This document shows positions 17,292-26,418 of a DNA stretch of 64,000 nucleotides, in pieces. The position numbers and the translations under genes were made by a program. Source of the stretch: Actinomycetales bacterium (GTDB lineage Bacteria > Actinomycetota > Actinomycetes > S36-B12); NCBI GenBank assembly GCA_018970025.1, contig JAGWXF010000009.1:1-64000 (forward strand). Direction: 5' to 3'. The notes under the pieces are model-generated. The model was not told the origin of the DNA. It ran no database searches and saw nothing but the letters and a program-made list of their open reading frames with translations. The stretch's first letter is position 1; every line of letters begins with the position of its first letter.

Positions 17292-17339
17292 CCCTTCGAT
17301 GTCAGACCCTGGTGATGTCATTGGTCTGACATCGAAGGG
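17292..17339. repeat. 17-bp perfect inverted repeat between AKR and MoxR genes
   Basis: Arms CCCTTCGATGTCAGACC (17292-17308) and its exact complement (17323-17339) with a 14-nt loop. It lies 5 bp after one stop codon and 6 bp before the GTG of the MoxR gene. As RNA it would be a very stable hairpin, but no U-run follows, so a standard intrinsic terminator is doubtful. As DNA it could be a large operator. It would also occlude ribosome access to the MoxR start if transcribed from upstream. Confidence 0.85.
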
Positions 17340-17345
17340 GGTGCT

Positions 17346-18467
17346 GTGGGGTCGTACGAAGACACCTGCACTGCACTGACCATCGCCCTGGCAGCACGGG
17401 CGCCCGTCCTGCTGTGGGGCGGGCCGGGGGTTGGCAAGACGTCGGTGATCGAGCAGCTGGCCGCGGCCCAGGGCTGGCATATCGAGACCGTGATCGCGTC
17501 CATCTGCGATCCGACCGACTTCAAGGGCATGCCGCGAGATGCCGGCGATCGCACGGCATTCTCGCCGCCGGACTGGGCGATGCGGGTGGCCGAGGCGGCG
17601 CCGATGCCGAGCCTGGTCTTCCTCGACGAGATCTCCACCGCGCCGCCCTCGGTGCAGGCAGCCCTGCTGCGGCCTGTGCTCACCGGAGCGGTGGGTGACC
17701 TCGACCTTCCCGAGTCGACGCGATTCGTCGCGGCGGCCAACCCCCCCGAGCAGGCCGCCGACGGGTGGGAGTTGAGCGCGCCGCTGGCCAACAGATTCGT
17801 CCACCTCGACTGGGTGGTCCCGGCCCGGGTGATCAGCGACGGCTTCGTCTACGGATTCGGCCAGGTGCAGGTCCCGACCGTCGATGCCGATGCCGCCGTT
17901 CAGCACGTCGCGGCCGCGCGTCGATCGGTCGGGGCATTCATCACCGCGCGTCCCGACCTCGTCCACCGGATGCCCACCTCATCGGCAGATCGCGGCCGTG
18001 CCTGGCCCAGCCCGCGATCGTGGGATGCCGCGGCGCGCATCATCGGGCATGCCAGGGCGGCGCGGGCCAGTGCCGGGGTCCGGCAGGTGCTGCTCGCGGG
18101 CTCAGTCGGCCCCTCGGCGGCCCGGGAGTACCTCGCCTGGGAACGCCACCTCGACCTGCCCGATATCGAGCAGGCACTCGCATCAGGCGGTGATATCAGC
18201 CTGCCCGAGACGCCGGACCGTATCGTCGCGGTCTGCGGTGCCCTGGTCGCTGCCATCCTCGGCGACCCGACCCGGGCGCGATGCGAGGCCGCGGTCAATG
18301 GCGTGCTCGTGCAGGTGGCCGAGGCCGGCCATGTCGACCTGGCCACGGTGGCGCTGCGTCGGATGTCTGCGGTCGTGCGTGACTCGGGTGCGATGCTGGA
18401 TGCGGCGGCAGTCGTGCACTTCGCAGGCCTGCTGGCCAAGATGGGCGCGCTGAAGGCGTCCGCATGA
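17346..18467 (+). CDS. MoxR-type AAA+ ATPase
   Basis: 373 residues. AAA+ core: Walker A WGGPGVGKTS (24-33), Walker B LVFLDEIS (90-97), sensor 1 AANPPE (130-135) and the Arg-finger region PLANRFVHLDW with Arg150. PTDFKGMPRD and the short beta-hairpin insert are MoxR-like. The C-terminal 170 residues form the lid and a helical tail. MoxR ATPases work as chaperone-like partners of VWA proteins, often for metal insertion or complex activation. The next gene (metallopeptidase-VWA) overlaps its stop by ATGA, so the two are coupled and probably form a MoxR-VWA pair. The GTG start has the hairpin repeat immediately upstream. Confidence 0.85.
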   Translation: MGSYEDTCTALTIALAARAPVLLWGGPGVGKTSVIEQLAAAQGWHIETVIASICDPTDFKGMPRDAGDRTAFSPPDWAMRVAEAAPMPSLVFLDEISTAPPSVQAALLRPVLTGAVGDLDLPESTRFVAAANPPEQAADGWELSAPLANRFVHLDWVVPARVISDGFVYGFGQVQVPTVDADAAVQHVAAARRSVGAFITARPDLVHRMPTSSADRGRAWPSPRSWDAAARIIGHARAARASAGVRQVLLAGSVGPSAAREYLAWERHLDLPDIEQALASGGDISLPETPDRIVAVCGALVAAILGDPTRARCEAAVNGVLVQVAEAGHVDLATVALRRMSAVVRDSGAMLDAAAVVHFAGLLAKMGALKASA

Positions 18468-19747
18468 GCCGACCGGCGCGGTCGATCGCTGCGTCCATGT
18501 CGGCTGACCCGGCGGAGGCGCGAGTCTGGATGCAGGCCGCGCGGGCATGGCTGATCGAGCGCTACCCGTATCTCGACTCATCGCTGACCTCGATGCTGCT
18601 CGTCCCACGCCCGGGCCTGGGCACGGTCGCCGTCGACGCCCGATGGCGGCTGTACTACGACCCCGAACGCGCCATGCACCTGCAGCAGCAGCATGGCATC
18701 CAGGCGCTGGCCGGCGACTGGATCCATGAGCTCATGCACCTGCTCCGCGACCACCATGGCCGCTGGGACGACCTGCGCGAGCCGGCAGCGCGGCACCGAG
18801 TCTTCAACGTGGCCGCGGATGCGATGGTGAACCTCGACGTCGGGGAGCTGGGCCTGCCCCTGCTGGACGAAGACATCACCTTCGCAAGCCTGCCCAGTCA
18901 GGCCCAGTGCACGCGGACCATGACGACTGAGGAGATCTACCGGCGACTGCTCTGCCTCGATCAGGACGCGTTGCACCCGGACTGCGGCTCGGGTGCCGGC
19001 GGTGAGCGGCGTTCGTGGGAGGAGCCGATCGTCGATGCGCCCGATGACGGCTCGGTCGAGCCGCACATCAGCGGGCTGATCCGTCAGGAGACTGCCCGCA
19101 AGATCCACTCGACGATCCGAAGTGCGGGCTCCGTGCCGCGAGCCTGGGCTCGATGGGCCGAGATGATCCTTGAGCCGTCGGTCGACTGGCGCAGGGAGCT
19201 GCGCAGCGTCGTCTCCCGCAGGCTGGGGCAGGAGGCCGGCGTCCTGGACTACTCCTACGCCCGGCAATCGCGCCGGCGGGTGCCGGGCTTCACCCTGCCG
19301 GGCATGGTGGGGCCGTTGCCACCCGTGGTAGCGGCTGTGATCGACACCTCCGGGTCGATGCGGCCGGAGGATCTCGCCCTGTGCCTGGGCGACCTGCTCG
19401 GCCTGTCCCGCGCAGTTGCCGGCCAGGGCGTGACCGTGCTCGAGTGCGATGCCGAGGTCACGCGTTCATATGTCGTGCGAGTCCCTGGCCAGGTCCGCTC
19501 CATCGCACTGCACGGCGGCGGGGGCACGGACATGACCGAGGGCCTTGCCGCCAGTGCTGCCCTGCGGCCGGTACCGAGCGTGGTGGTCGTCATGACGGAT
19601 GGCTACACCCCGTGGCCAAGCGTTCCGCCGGAGCGGCTGACGTCCGCGACGGTCATCGCCCTGCTGACGACCGATGACGCCGAGGCTGACGTGCCGGCAT
19701 GGATGAAGGCCATCGTCATCCGCGAGGGCGACCGGGACCATGACTGA
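18464..19747 (+). CDS. DUF2201-type putative metallopeptidase fused to VWA-like domain
   Basis: 427 residues. The N-terminal half holds an HExxH zinc motif (HELMH, 88-92) followed by His97/98 and Arg, as in the DUF2201_N putative metallopeptidases. The C-terminal part is a VWA-like domain with MIDAS DTSGS (294-298), then GGGGTDM and VVVMTDG as the remaining metal-site loops. The linker has a Cys-containing, poorly conserved stretch (155-190). A second Met at residue 12 (MSADPAE) could be the real start. It overlaps the MoxR gene by 4 bp and the next gene by 8 bp. The expected partnership is MoxR ATPase plus VWA effector with peptidase activity; the target is unknown. Confidence 0.82.
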   Translation: MSRPARSIAASMSADPAEARVWMQAARAWLIERYPYLDSSLTSMLLVPRPGLGTVAVDARWRLYYDPERAMHLQQQHGIQALAGDWIHELMHLLRDHHGRWDDLREPAARHRVFNVAADAMVNLDVGELGLPLLDEDITFASLPSQAQCTRTMTTEEIYRRLLCLDQDALHPDCGSGAGGERRSWEEPIVDAPDDGSVEPHISGLIRQETARKIHSTIRSAGSVPRAWARWAEMILEPSVDWRRELRSVVSRRLGQEAGVLDYSYARQSRRRVPGFTLPGMVGPLPPVVAAVIDTSGSMRPEDLALCLGDLLGLSRAVAGQGVTVLECDAEVTRSYVVRVPGQVRSIALHGGGGTDMTEGLAASAALRPVPSVVVVMTDGYTPWPSVPPERLTSATVIALLTTDDAEADVPAWMKAIVIREGDRDHD

Positions 19748-21365
19748 GGGTCACGCCACAAAGCGTCCACGCGCGCTCCCGGCTCGCCGCCACCGAGCCG
19801 AACGGGATGCCTGGCTGCTGCACTGCTCAGGCGATGATCACGCGGCTGCTGTTCGGTACTTCGCGGCCTACCCAGGGCCGTACCTGCCGGATCCAGCAAT
19901 GAAGAGCACGGCTGCGGATATCCGGTGCCTGCTGGCCAACCCGGTGACCACCTTCGATGACTTCGTGAAACTGCTCGCCGGCGGGCTGTGCATCCGCACG
20001 AGCTGGCGCGACAGCATTCCCTATGACCTTGGCCGCGGTGACCTCCACGGTCATGAGCACTGGTGGACCGACCTGCTCGCCGCCTGCTTCCCCGATGCCG
20101 AGTCCAGCGATCAGGAGCATCGTTGCTCGCCGCGCATCGTCGCCGAGAGCCTGCTCCAGCGTGGGGGTGCTCTCATCGACCTGGCGTGGCCCGCGCTCAA
20201 TCCGGTGGACTGGGCTCGGGCGTACGCGGTGACGGTGGCCTTCAAGCGCCAAGGGGCGGTCATCGCGCACGTGGCTTCCACCGTTCGACCCTGCGTGGAT
20301 GATGGCCGGGGCGAGCATGCGCAGTCCCTGTTTCGCCATCAGGGTGTCCCCCCGCTGCTGACCCGTCAGCAGGCCATGGACGAGCTCGAGCACCAGCTCG
20401 ACTGGAGTGACGATGCCCTGAAAGCCACCGAGCAGGTGCGAGCATGCGTCGTGGCCGACGCGATCGCTGGGATCTCCGTCTCCGGCGCGCTGAACCTCCT
20501 GCCCCTTGCAGATCGACTGCGCATCGCCGAGGCAGTCACGCCCGAGGCGGAGCCGCACTGGCTCAACCTGCTGCTGGCGACGACGCCGCTGCCTGAGCAG
20601 CAACTCGACTCTCACTGCGAATGCGACGACCTGGATCGCATGCGCGCGTTGATCGCCAATCCCTTCGTCCCGATAGAACACGGCGTACGGGCCGTGCGCG
20701 CAGCCCTGCAGCTCGCCTCCTCGACTCCGAAGGATGACCGCTGGCGCCCACCCTCGCTGCGCCTGTTGCGTTCGGTCCTGTCGGCGCGCGGCTGGCTGCC
20801 TGCCGACGTGGTGGATGAGGTGGTGCGGGCAATCGCCTCGCAGTCGGATGCGCCGGTCGAGGCCCTGGCCCTCGTCATGGCGCAGGCACCGGGGATGCCA
20901 ATGCTCGAAGCGGGCCTGCGCGCACGCATCGTCGCTCGCCTCGAGCAGCAGGGCTGGAGGGTGCCTTCTGACCTCGTGGCAGCCATGCCCTTCGATGCGC
21001 AGGCGGCGTGCATCCGATCGCACATCAATCAGCGACAGGAGCGGTATCTGGGCAACCCGGACTTCCTCGAGGCGATCCTCGGCATGGATGAGGAGGTCCG
21101 AGTGCTCGCAGCGCGGCATGGCGGGGCTCGGACGCTGCCCCGGCTCGTCGAGGATCCCGTCGACCGGGTGCGGGCGCACGTGGCGCGCAACTCCCAGACG
21201 CCGCGCGAGATCCTCGTTGCCCTGGCAGCGGACCCACAGGACGCAGTGGCCTCCCAGGTGGCGCGCAATGCCATGGTCGACGCAGGGCTCCTGGCACTCC
21301 TTGCTGCGCGTGGCGGTCGCTGTCGCGCGGCCGCAACACGGGTGATGCTGCGGGCGCTCGGCTAG
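19740..21365 (+). CDS. HEAT/LRV-like repeat protein, third gene of the MoxR-VWA operon
   Basis: 541 residues, unrecognised as a whole. Residues 1-330 are helical without clear motifs. The C-terminal 120 residues show LRV/HEAT-like repeats (VRVLAARHGGARTLPRLVEDP, VDRVRAHVARNSQTPREIL, DAVASQVARNAM). Its ATG overlaps the VWA gene stop by 8 bp, so it belongs to the operon. Its stop codon shares the palindrome CTAG with the stop of the convergent LRV gene. Repeat proteins next to MoxR-VWA pairs may act as sensor or scaffold; the specific role is inference. No signal peptide or membrane segment. Confidence 0.7.
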   Translation: MTEGHATKRPRALPARRHRAERDAWLLHCSGDDHAAAVRYFAAYPGPYLPDPAMKSTAADIRCLLANPVTTFDDFVKLLAGGLCIRTSWRDSIPYDLGRGDLHGHEHWWTDLLAACFPDAESSDQEHRCSPRIVAESLLQRGGALIDLAWPALNPVDWARAYAVTVAFKRQGAVIAHVASTVRPCVDDGRGEHAQSLFRHQGVPPLLTRQQAMDELEHQLDWSDDALKATEQVRACVVADAIAGISVSGALNLLPLADRLRIAEAVTPEAEPHWLNLLLATTPLPEQQLDSHCECDDLDRMRALIANPFVPIEHGVRAVRAALQLASSTPKDDRWRPPSLRLLRSVLSARGWLPADVVDEVVRAIASQSDAPVEALALVMAQAPGMPMLEAGLRARIVARLEQQGWRVPSDLVAAMPFDAQAACIRSHINQRQERYLGNPDFLEAILGMDEEVRVLAARHGGARTLPRLVEDPVDRVRAHVARNSQTPREILVALAADPQDAVASQVARNAMVDAGLLALLAARGGRCRAAATRVMLRALG

Positions 21366-22840
21366 GGCAGTGATCGATCGCCCCCAGCGGCGGCGAGGAT
21401 GCGATCGGTGACGACCCGCCGAACTCGCTCGCTTGGGTCCCGGGCCAGGTGCATCAGGGTCTCGGCAGTGGTCTGGGGCATTGCGGAGACGACAGCCCGG
21501 ATCTCCTCGCGCTGATCATGGGCCGCCTCGGCTCCACGGCTGCCGATGATTGCGGCGAGGTCATCGGGATGAACTGCGAGTAGGTCGTGATCGGCGAGCC
21601 ATGCCCATGCCATGCGCGCCAGGCGACGTCGCACGACCTTGGCGACTGCCATGACCTCACGGCAGCGCTCCACCATCGCATCGGTTGGGCTGGTGCGTGG
21701 GTCGACGGCTCGGGGCATGGCTGACAGCGTGATCAGTGCGTCGAACAGCGCATCGTGGGAGCAGGAGGGATTGCGTGCGGCGACGAGGACGAGATCGGGG
21801 TCGACGCACGCGATCTCGAATGCATCCTGCCCGCAGTTCGGATTCTGCAGGGCAGCCCGCTTGGGCGCAGCAAAGGCGTCGGTGCGCACGACCGCGAGGA
21901 GGTCCGCACCGGCCGCTTGCGCATGGGCGGCTGCCAGGGTGCGTACGTGCTCGTCGGAGTCCTGCAGCAGGAGGTGAACGGCAGCCGTGGGGGCCGAGGG
22001 ATTGCCCGCGCAGGCCAGCCGCACCTGGCGCTCCTCATCACCCGCGAGATCGGTCAGCGCCATGGGCGGGCACCGGGGGTGCGCGGCAGCGGCGGCGCGC
22101 ACCATACGGTCGGGATCTCGCGCGGCTCGGTCGAGGGCACTGCCCGTGCAGGCACCGTGGCCGGCGGCCTTCGCCCGAACCAGGGCAGACCGATCGGCGC
22201 GCAGGTAGTGATCGACGAGGGCTCCGGACGCATCGGCCCGCTCAAGCACGCCGCGGGCACCGAACTCGTTGGCGGCCAGCAGGGTCGACTCATGGAGCAC
22301 CATGTCAACGCCTGGGTGCGCGGCCGCCACGCGGGCATCGAGAGCCGACGTGCCCTCGAGCAAGACCGCGAGCAGCACGTCGATGGGGGTCTGATCGTGG
22401 ATCAGTGCCTGACGTCGCACCATCGGGCTGGGATCAGCTGCCAGTCTGGCCAGCACTTCGGCCGGGCAGGAGGGGTGCCCGGCAACCTCGTAGCGAACCT
22501 GCCAGGCGTCGTCCGCGGCTGCCGCGATGATCACCTCGACAGGCATCCGGTGCGTGCCGATGGCAAAGGCACGCGTCGTCGGGTCGGGGTCGGTCATCGC
22601 CGGGGCGAGCACCTCGATGGGCAGGTCACGGCGCATCAGTACGGCACGCCGCACGGCGGGATCGAGATCCATCCCCGGCCCGCTCAGCAGGGCCAGGGCA
22701 TCGGCCAGTGGCAGCTGCTCGACGCCCACCTCGCGAATCCTGGCGACCCGTAGGCGCTGCCGTTCCGCATCGGCAATGGCGTCGACCTCGGGCTCTGGCT
22801 CACCGGGTGATGAGCCGTCGAGCGGCGAGGCAACTGTCAT
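21362..22840 (-). CDS. Leucine-rich-repeat-variant (LRV) protein
   Basis: 492 residues from the ATG at 22840 (TACCCT -10 box 7 nt upstream; an in-frame ATG at 22870 is the alternative). The central 300 residues are about a dozen repeats of roughly 22-24 residues of the pattern DP...VR..(A).HP.CP...L..LA, for example DDAWQVRYEVAGHPSCPAEVL and DPDRMVRAAAAAHPRCPPMAL, typical of LRV solenoids. LRV proteins bind partners; some carry an Fe-S cluster in a Cys-rich N-terminal part, which is not obvious here. It resembles the C-terminal repeats of the convergent operon protein, and the two end on the same CTAG, so duplication from one ancestor is plausible. Confidence 0.75.
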   Translation of the reverse strand: MTVASPLDGSSPGEPEPEVDAIADAERQRLRVARIREVGVEQLPLADALALLSGPGMDLDPAVRRAVLMRRDLPIEVLAPAMTDPDPTTRAFAIGTHRMPVEVIIAAAADDAWQVRYEVAGHPSCPAEVLARLAADPSPMVRRQALIHDQTPIDVLLAVLLEGTSALDARVAAAHPGVDMVLHESTLLAANEFGARGVLERADASGALVDHYLRADRSALVRAKAAGHGACTGSALDRAARDPDRMVRAAAAAHPRCPPMALTDLAGDEERQVRLACAGNPSAPTAAVHLLLQDSDEHVRTLAAAHAQAAGADLLAVVRTDAFAAPKRAALQNPNCGQDAFEIACVDPDLVLVAARNPSCSHDALFDALITLSAMPRAVDPRTSPTDAMVERCREVMAVAKVVRRRLARMAWAWLADHDLLAVHPDDLAAIIGSRGAEAAHDQREEIRAVVSAMPQTTAETLMHLARDPSERVRRVVTDRILAAAGGDRSLP

Positions 22841-22906
22841 CCGGCCAAGGGTAAGCCTGGTGGCTGACATTGCCGCCCTGGACGGCCCTTCCCTGGGTCG
22901 AAGCGG

Positions 22907-25393
22907 CTAGCTGCGGATCCGCTCATTCGCTGGGTCGACCAGCGGCCGCAGGCTCGGCTGCGCCGGGAATCGCTCGCAGGCGATCTCGACCTCGTACGCT
23001 CCGGCGAGCAGCCACTCGGCATCGGCCGGGCCGTCCGGCCGTGCCACATAGCCCAGGGCAATGGGCGCGCCGACCGTGTGGCCGTACATCCCTGAGGTGA
23101 CGTGGCCGACGAGCTGGTCGTCACGCCAGATGGGCTCGTTGTGGTAGGCGAACGGGGCATCGTCCGCGAGCCGGAACTGCACCAGGCGCTGGGAGATGCC
23201 GTGCTCTCGCTGGCGCAGCAGGGCATCCCGGCCGATGAAGCCGCCGGGCTTGTCCCATGCGACGGCGAAGCCCAGGCCCGCCTCCAGCGGGGTGTCATCC
23301 GGGGAGATGTCATGGCCCCAGTGACGGTAGGCCTTCTCCAGGCGCAGTGAGTTCAGCGCGTGGTAGCCGGCAAGGCGCAGGCCGAAGCGCGGCCCAGCGC
23401 TCATCAGCGCATCGAAGATCCCCATCGCGTACTCCGATGGGATGTACAGCTCCCAGCCGAGCTCGCCGACGTAGGTGATCCGGCTGGCGCGCACCTGCGC
23501 GTAGCCCAGTTCGATGGTGCGCGAGTGCGCGAAGGGGAAGGACCCGTTCGAGAGGTCGTCAGGGGTCAGGGACTGCAGCAGGTCGCGGGAGCGCGGGCCC
23601 ATGACGCCGAGCACCGATAGGCCCGAGGTGAGGTCGACGACCGATGCCCGGGCACCTGCCGGGATGTGCGCGCGCAGCCAGGCAAGGTCGCGGGTCTGGC
23701 AGGCAGCGGACGTCACCACGAGGTACTCGTCCAGCGCCTGGCGCGTCACCGTGACATCGGCCTCGATGGTGCCGCGCTCATTGAGCCACTGCGTGTAGAC
23801 GATGCGGCCGACCTCGACGGCCACCTCGTTCGCGCAGATGCGATTGAGGACGTCCTGCGCATCTCGTCCGCTGACCTGGAAGCAAGCGAATGACGACTGG
23901 TCGAACAGGCCAACCGTCTCGCGCACCGCACGGTGCTCGGCCGCGGAGTGCTCGAACCAGTTCTGCCGGCCGTACGAGTAGGCATACCTCGGCTCGATGC
24001 CGGCCGGGGCAAACCAGTTCGCCCGCTCCCAGCCGGCCGTCTCGCCGAAGCAGGCGCCCTGGCCGGCAAGCCGGTCGTGCAGCACCGACCGCCGGACGCC
24101 GCGAGCAGTCTCGGGCTGGCGGAAGGGCCAGTGCATGGCGTAGAGCAGGCCGAGGGTCTCGACGGTCCGGTCATGCAGGTAGGCCGAGTTTGACTGGAAG
24201 GGCATCATCCGGCGGACATCGACGTCCCACAGGTCCATGGGCGGGTGGCCGTCGACGATCCAGTCGGCGAGGACCTTGCCCGCGCCACCGGATGACTGGA
24301 TGCCGATCGAGTTGAACCCGCAGGCCAGGAACAGCCCGCTGACCTCCGGTGTCTCGCCGAGCAGGTAGCGATCATCCGGGGTGAAGGACTCGGGGCCGTT
24401 GAAGAACAGCCGGATGCCCGCGTCCTCCAGCAGCGGCACGCGATGGGCGGCCATCTCCAGCAGCGGGGTGATGTGCTCGAGGTCCTCCGGCAGGGTGCCG
24501 AAGGTGAAGTCGCGCGGGACTCCGCCGGCACCGCCCGGCACGCGCATGCCCCAGGGCTTGGCGACGGGCTCGAACCAGCCGATGAGCAGCTTGCCCGCCT
24601 CCTGCTTGATATAGGCGCAGCCGTCCTGATCCCGCACGACCGGCAGGCCGGAAGGCAGGCCGGGGATCTCCTCGGTCACGACGTAGAAGTGCTCGGCGGC
24701 ATGCAGCGGGACGTTCACCCCGAGGTCGTGGACGAGCTCGCGTGCCCACATGCCGGCCGCGTTCACCACAGCCTCGGCCCGGACGTCGACGGTGGCGTCC
24801 CCCTGACGGCAGCGCACGCCGACGACCCGACCGGACTCCACCAGCACGCGCTCGACCGGCGTGTGCTCCCGGATCCTCACCCCGAGATCGCGGGCGCCGC
24901 GGGCCAGTGCCCGGGTGGTGTCCACTGGATTCGTCACCCCGTCGCCGGGGAGGTGGACCCCGCCGACGATGTCATCCAGATGCGTGATGGGGGCCAGCTC
25001 GGCTACCTGGGCGGTGGTGATGACCTCCACCGGGAGGCCGAAGGCGCGCGCCATCGACGCCCCGCGCCGCAGCTCCTCCATGCGATCGGCGTTCGTGGCG
25101 ATGCTGACCGAGCCGCACTGGCGAAAGCCCGTCGCCTGGCCGGTGCGCTCGCCCAGGGTGGTGAACAGCTCGGTGGTGTACTGGGCGAGCCTGGTGAGAT
25201 TGCGCGTCGATCGCAGCTGGCCGACCAGGCCCGCGGCATGCCAGGTGGTGCCGCTGGTCAGTTCGGCTCGCTCGAGCAGCAGCACATCACGCTCACCGCG
25301 CAGGGCCAGGTGGTAGGCGATGCTGCACCCCACGATGCCACCGCCGATGATGACGATCCGAGCCGACTCGGGCAGGGTCGTGCTGCTCATCAC
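22907..25393 (-). CDS. DMGDH/sarcosine-dehydrogenase-like FAD oxidoreductase with GcvT domain
   Basis: 828 residues. The N-terminal 400 residues are a DAO-type flavoprotein: GGGIVG (17-22), then SGTTWHAAGL with His52 at the place where dimethylglycine dehydrogenases bind FAD covalently. The C-terminal 400 residues are a GcvT (aminomethyltransferase)-like folate domain (GLFDQSSFACFQVSGRDA, YVGELGWELYIPSEY, GYHALNSLRLEKAYRHWG, TPLEAGL). Together they oxidatively demethylate N-methyl amines and pass the one-carbon unit to tetrahydrofolate or release formaldehyde. It is the last gene of a nine-gene minus-strand operon and overlaps the alcohol dehydrogenase stop by 4 bp. An N-methylated intermediate in this pathway is implied. 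Confidence 0.88.
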   Translation of the reverse strand: MMSSTTLPESARIVIIGGGIVGCSIAYHLALRGERDVLLLERAELTSGTTWHAAGLVGQLRSTRNLTRLAQYTTELFTTLGERTGQATGFRQCGSVSIATNADRMEELRRGASMARAFGLPVEVITTAQVAELAPITHLDDIVGGVHLPGDGVTNPVDTTRALARGARDLGVRIREHTPVERVLVESGRVVGVRCRQGDATVDVRAEAVVNAAGMWARELVHDLGVNVPLHAAEHFYVVTEEIPGLPSGLPVVRDQDGCAYIKQEAGKLLIGWFEPVAKPWGMRVPGGAGGVPRDFTFGTLPEDLEHITPLLEMAAHRVPLLEDAGIRLFFNGPESFTPDDRYLLGETPEVSGLFLACGFNSIGIQSSGGAGKVLADWIVDGHPPMDLWDVDVRRMMPFQSNSAYLHDRTVETLGLLYAMHWPFRQPETARGVRRSVLHDRLAGQGACFGETAGWERANWFAPAGIEPRYAYSYGRQNWFEHSAAEHRAVRETVGLFDQSSFACFQVSGRDAQDVLNRICANEVAVEVGRIVYTQWLNERGTIEADVTVTRQALDEYLVVTSAACQTRDLAWLRAHIPAGARASVVDLTSGLSVLGVMGPRSRDLLQSLTPDDLSNGSFPFAHSRTIELGYAQVRASRITYVGELGWELYIPSEYAMGIFDALMSAGPRFGLRLAGYHALNSLRLEKAYRHWGHDISPDDTPLEAGLGFAVAWDKPGGFIGRDALLRQREHGISQRLVQFRLADDAPFAYHNEPIWRDDQLVGHVTSGMYGHTVGAPIALGYVARPDGPADAEWLLAGAYEVEIACERFPAQPSLRPLVDPANERIRS

Positions 25394-26412
25394 TGCTCCC
25401 TGGGGCAGATGACCGCGCGGCCATCGATGCGCCCGGCGCGCAGGTCTGCCAGGGCATCGTTCACGCGGTCGAGTGGATAGGCGTATCGGGGAATGTCGAG
25501 GAGGTCGGTCTGCCCGAGCCGGACAACCTCCGTCAGATCGCTGATGGTCCCGGCGACCACCGTGGTGAAGGTCGCCTCGGGGGCCAGGGTGGTGAAGCCG
25601 ATCGGGATGCTCCCGCCGGCCAGGCCGAGCAGGGCGATGATCCCGCGGGGCCCGGCGATCGCGGCTGACAGGCGCAGGCTCTCATTGCTGCCGACGAAGT
25701 CGATGACGGCACGGGCGCCGAGCGGGCCGCACAGCTCGCCGATCGCGTGTGCGGCATCCGGGTCGTCGAGCACGACCTGATGCGCACCCGCAATCCTGGC
25801 GCGATCCAGGGCCGTCGGCCGTCGGTCGACGGCAATCACGCGGGCATCGCTGAGCCGTCGGGCGTAGTGGATCGCGAACTGGCCCAAGCCTCCGGCGCCG
25901 ATGATGACGACGCTGCTGCCCGCCTCCAGCCACGGCAGCACGCGGCGGACGCCGGCGTAGGCACTCAGGGCCGCGCAGCCCAGCGGCGTGGCGTCCAGGG
26001 CCGGGATGGTGCCGAGCGGGATGAGGAAGCGCGCGTCGGGGACGAGGACGTACTCGGCGAAGCCGCCATCGGCCGTCGAGCCCGCCTCCCGGCCGGCGGG
26101 GCATAGCTGCTCATGCCCATGTCGGCACCAGTGGCAGGTGCCGCAGCCCCAGCCGACCATCACCGCGACGGGCGTGCCGATGTCGATGCGCGCAGCTGGT
26201 CCGGTTGCGGCCACGACGCCGCTGATCTCATGGCCGGCGGTGACGGGCCGTCGAACGGACTCGGCGAAGGCCCCGTCGACGATGTGCAGGTCGGATCGGC
26301 ACACGCCCGCGCCGACGACCTCGACCAGCACCTGGCCGCGCTGCGGCACGGGTGTCGGGACATCGGCGATGACGAGGTCATCGATGTCGGGGAGCAGCCG
26401 GGCAGCGCGCAT
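25390..26412 (-). CDS. Zinc-dependent medium-chain alcohol dehydrogenase
   Basis: 340 residues of the MDR superfamily. Catalytic zinc ligands Cys38 and His61-Glu62 (GAGVCRSDLH, TAGHEISG); structural zinc Cys90, Cys93, Cys96, Cys104; Rossmann motif GAGGLG. NAD(P)-dependent oxidation of an alcohol to an aldehyde or ketone is expected. A GAGGTGAGG stretch lies just upstream of the ATG, inside the end of the amidohydrolase gene region (6 bp gap). Its place between an amidohydrolase and an N-demethylating flavoenzyme suggests one step of the same pathway. Confidence 0.9.
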   Translation of the reverse strand: MRAARLLPDIDDLVIADVPTPVPQRGQVLVEVVGAGVCRSDLHIVDGAFAESVRRPVTAGHEISGVVAATGPAARIDIGTPVAVMVGWGCGTCHWCRHGHEQLCPAGREAGSTADGGFAEYVLVPDARFLIPLGTIPALDATPLGCAALSAYAGVRRVLPWLEAGSSVVIIGAGGLGQFAIHYARRLSDARVIAVDRRPTALDRARIAGAHQVVLDDPDAAHAIGELCGPLGARAVIDFVGSNESLRLSAAIAGPRGIIALLGLAGGSIPIGFTTLAPEATFTTVVAGTISDLTEVVRLGQTDLLDIPRYAYPLDRVNDALADLRAGRIDGRAVICPREQ

Positions 26413-26418
26413 CGGACC

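Noticed and set aside
17292-17339. Intrinsic terminator
   Set aside because: The stem is strong but no T-run follows on either strand, so it is listed only as an inverted repeat.
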